A DNA stretch of 64,000 nt from Siderastrea siderea. Taxonomy: Eukaryota; Cnidaria; Anthozoa; Scleractinia; Rhizangiidae. The DNA lies in NCBI GenBank assembly GCA_964030785.1, contig OZ034971.1, positions 11,088,579 through 11,152,578 on the forward strand, in the 5' to 3' direction. Under the pieces are notes generated by a model, which worked only from the letters and a program-made list of their open reading frames with translations, had not been told where the DNA came from and made no database searches. Below, piece by piece: positions 34,452-64,000 of the stretch; position 1 is the stretch's first letter, and the number at the start of each line of letters is the position of its first letter. Both the position numbers and the translations under genes were made by a program.

Positions 34452-35511
34452 ACGCATGACTTTTCAAGTGAGCTCGACAGATTTTATCAATTGAAAAAGT
34501 TAAAACACTGAGGTAGATTCGATCGACGAGGAGTCCAAAACTAAGTCGAATAACTACTGGTGGAATAGGTATAATACTATACGCTATGAAAGGGTTCTTT
34601 CGTTAAGAACAGCCTTCTCTCCCCAGTCTCCCCTCAGCTCTCTCTCTCTCTTTAGGAGTTTCTTGTGATCTTCACGGGTCGAAAATACCACTTAACAAAC
34701 AGTCCCTCCTGTGGAGCTAGTCATCACGAGAACACCATCAGGTGGAATCCCACAATTTTAATCTCGGTGTCTCAAAACTTTCGCTATCAAAATGAATAAA
34801 TAAAAAATGATAACAACAAAATCGTTTTCCTTGGTTACTGGACCCCTGCCCCGCTATCTCGAGAAATATTTGTTCACGTTTTCTCGAATGCTCGAAATAG
34901 CGGGAGAATCTATACCTTAAAAAATTAATGCAGTTAGTGCTCCTCGCAGAGTATAACCAAAGAAACATCCGGCTTTCCGAAAAAGATGCGGTAAACAACC
35001 AAAACAACAGGTGTAGCAATATCTCTCCTACCCGAACCCTCCGGTGGGGTAATGGCGTGCGACTTCTTGTTTGCACATTTCTCGGTTTTATCCTGATCAG
35101 ACACACGCTCCCTCGTATTTGATACTTGTAATACGTATCCAGTGTTTACAGCAATTGGGTTTAGGTTGGAAAGACCGCACGCGCCTCAACCTTAACTCTC
35201 TAATACGTGCTCTTTCGGCTTTGAGAATCAACTTCCGGTAATGTCTTTGAATTGTGACCGGAAGTCAGCCCACGATGTTTGCAGGATATGGAACGTTGCC
35301 AGGGCATTTAAATATTCATATCACGAAGTTCGCCCACAACACGGAACAACGCAGGGTATTAATACATGTTTTCTTTAACAGTCTCGTTTAAATACATGTT
35401 TATTTACACATCGCATGTTTTTCTTGCGGGATGGTTATCAATAAATTAGTTGATTCAGGTGCGTCGTAGTCCCCTTAGTTGTTTTCATTTCTTTTTTCTT
35501 CCGAACTATCT
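34452..35511. other. Spacer between the KAT2 stop and the FBXL start
   Basis: 1.2 kb separates the two minus-strand genes when the FBXL 5' UTR is included. It should hold the KAT2 3' UTR and the FBXL promoter. It contains a CT microsatellite (34639-34652). I see no third gene. Confidence 0.5.
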
Positions 35512-62740
<27,229 letters not shown>

Positions 62741-63163
62741 CTTGGACAATAATCGATCAGCGGATTTACTCAAAGTGTACACGCTTTCACATAATAGGTA
62801 CTTCATGTATATGACACATAATGTACCAGACATATAGGGTTCATCCGTAGCCCTGAAGAACCTGTTCCTCAGTTTTCAGAAGAACTGTAGCGTCCGCAAC
62901 AAATGTAGCTTCCGAGAGTACAAAAAGAAACGATTTTTACCGTAATGACTCGATTTAGCGCCCCCTTTCTATATAGGCACTGCCTCCACACTAAGTGGTG
63001 CATATTAAAATATGCACCACTTTTCGAATAAATAAAAGTGAATATATGAAATGCTCATATATGTGAACTGAACTGCGGACTGAATTATGAAATGATGACG
63101 ATCGTCGCAGTTAATCAGATATCAACTTCTCAGCAGCTGATAAAATGACCCTGAAAAAATTCA
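62741..63163. other. Upstream region of KAT2
   Basis: Holds the KAT2 5' UTR and promoter, with no clear TATA box. At 62939-62985 ACCGTAATGACTCGATTTAG and CGCCCCCT look like the end of another inverted-repeat element. GTGGTGCATATT / AATATGCACCAC at 62995-63020 is a 13-bp perfect hairpin. Confidence 0.4.
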
Positions 63164-63236
63164 GGCTTGAACAAGACTCGAACTCATGACCTTTGTGATA
63201 TCGGTGCAGCGCTCTAACCAGCTGAGCTATCAAGCC
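63164..63236 (-). repeat. Degenerate tRNA-Ile-like sequence (pseudo-tRNA or tRNA-derived SINE head)
   Basis: 73 nt with a perfect 7-bp acceptor stem (GGCTTGA/TTCAAGCC), D-arm GCTCAGCTGGTTAGAGC and T-arm TTCGAGT. Its length and layout match eukaryotic tRNA-Ile, and the would-be anticodon is GAT. The anticodon stem (CTGCA against CACAA) does not pair, so it is not a working tRNA. CTGAATTTTTTCAGG follows directly, a small hairpin often seen behind such units. Confidence 0.7.
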
Positions 63237-63339
63237 GACTGGAAGCTGGTCATTTGTGAGTTTTTCGACTAAGTGCAACCTTCCAGTAAGCGCACACTTC
63301 CAGTAAGGAGGGGGAGCGTAAGGGTTTGCCGTCACGCGG

Positions 63340-63460
63340 TATTGCGTTATTTTTGGTGCGGTATTGCGGTAATTTTAATTTTAAAGTACGGTATTGCGGT
63401 TTTACAAGACTAAGCGGTTTGCGGTTTCTATAAATTTTAGGCCGCGGTAATCGGTGAAAA
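63340..63460. repeat. GCGGTATTGCGGT short tandem repeat
   Basis: GCGGTATTGCG, GCGGTATTGCGGTAA, ACGGTATTGCGGTTT and GCGGTTTGCGGTTT follow at irregular 8-35 bp spacing. Confidence 0.6.
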
Positions 63461-63696
63461 AAAGAAACTGAGGTGATATGGATGATACATTTTCACGCGG
63501 ATCCTCTAGTTTAATCCGGTGTTTTGTTTTAAATTTTTACAAGGTCTTTCGAGCTACACAGCAGTCGGTGACCACTAATGTGCAAAGACCCGCAAATAAG
63601 CATTGTGGTTTGTAATTTCAGCCTTTTCCAGTTAATGCTTGATATTTTTATCCGTTTCTTTCAATGATATGTCGACAACGTTGTATAACTTTCCAG

Positions 63697-64000
63697 AATT
63701 TGTTGAGCTGTATGACACTAGATATGGAAAATTTTCATTCTACCGTACATGTAAAGCAGGCAAACATGTCAAAGGCAGAGTACTGCAGGTCATTCGGCTT
63801 AGCAATGAAGGAGGCGGTGAAGCGTGTTACCACTTGGGCAGCTTATTATCACACAAGCAGGCGATCTTGGTATCCCAAACCAGAGGGAGGTTTGTTGCTA
63901 TCGCAGGTTCCTGTCATGAGACCTCTAATTGTCAATATGTCTCCAGCCGACTGCAATGCTCTTAGAAACTGGGAATCCTCTTATGGAGCTGCCGTAAGAC
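63697..64000 (+). CDS. Unidentified coding exon, open to the window end
   Basis: After the acceptor-like TATAACTTTCCAG a frame stays open for 101 codons to the window edge. It includes MENFHSTVHVKQANMSKAEY, FGLAMKEAVKRVTTWAAYYH, SWYPKPEGGL and MRPLIVNMSPADCNALRNWE. The run looks like real protein (balanced composition, W/Y-P motifs). It reminds me of a conserved E-N-x-H ... E-x-x-K-R-x-T-x-W ... Y-x-P motif seen in multicopy cnidarian proteins, perhaps transposon-borne. I cannot name a family. A shorter competing frame (63639-63965) overlaps it. Confidence 0.45.

Noticed and set aside
62741..62833. KAT2 start at the upstream ATG 62833
   Set aside because: Not excluded, but the extra 31 residues do not resemble known KAT2 N-termini, and the ATG at 62740 has better context.
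63111..63335. 74-codon minus-strand frame (LIAQLVRALHRYH)
   Set aside because: This is translation of the tRNA-like sequence and its flanks, a well-known false ORF.

Overview
This is nuclear DNA of an animal, most likely a cnidarian and probably an anthozoan such as a stony coral. The genes have short exons with GT-AG introns. The proteins match animal families (a Q50 homeodomain, an F-box/LRR protein, a GCN5/PCAF acetyltransferase). About 90% of the window is AT-rich, non-coding and crowded with small non-autonomous DNA transposons and decayed retroelements. The assignment to Cnidaria is inference from gene structure and repeat style, not from a marker gene.

Three genes can be built exon by exon. 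(1) A two-exon homeobox gene on the plus strand (coding 1875-3952, 250 aa) has an N-terminal eh1 repressor motif and a C-terminal homeodomain. A decayed tandem copy of its last exon and 3' UTR lies just downstream (about 4327-4992). (2) An FBXL2/FBXL20-type F-box and leucine-rich-repeat gene on the minus strand has 16 coding exons (34303 down to 12736, 450 aa) and ends in a CaaX box. (3) A complete KAT2 (GCN5/PCAF) histone acetyltransferase gene on the minus strand has 18 coding exons (62740 down to 35512, 806 aa). It carries the PCAF N-terminal domain, the acetyltransferase domain and a bromodomain. All exon junctions of the three genes keep frame. Genes 2 and 3 run head to tail, with 1.2 kb between the KAT2 stop and the FBXL start codon. 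A fourth reading frame, open from 63697 to the window end, is an unidentified exon or transposon gene.

Between and inside the genes are: retroelement remnants (138-356, 40413-40640, 47288-47617, 49272-49736, 54884-55346); larger elements with terminal inverted repeats (8723-10127, 28695-31782, 47879-48672, 55373-56103, 58269-59716, 59980-62045); several families of 200-450 bp MITE-like repeats; a 630-bp fold-back palindrome (23476-24107); several minisatellites; and one degenerate tRNA-Ile-like sequence (63164-63236).

The three genes do not form an operon. The homeobox gene would encode a transcription factor, the FBXL gene a substrate receptor of an SCF ubiquitin ligase, and KAT2 the catalytic acetyltransferase of SAGA/ATAC-type complexes. 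The KAT2-FBXL neighbourhood recalls human linkage, where KAT2A and FBXL20 share chromosome 17 and KAT2B and FBXL2 share chromosome 3p. This suggests an old linkage.
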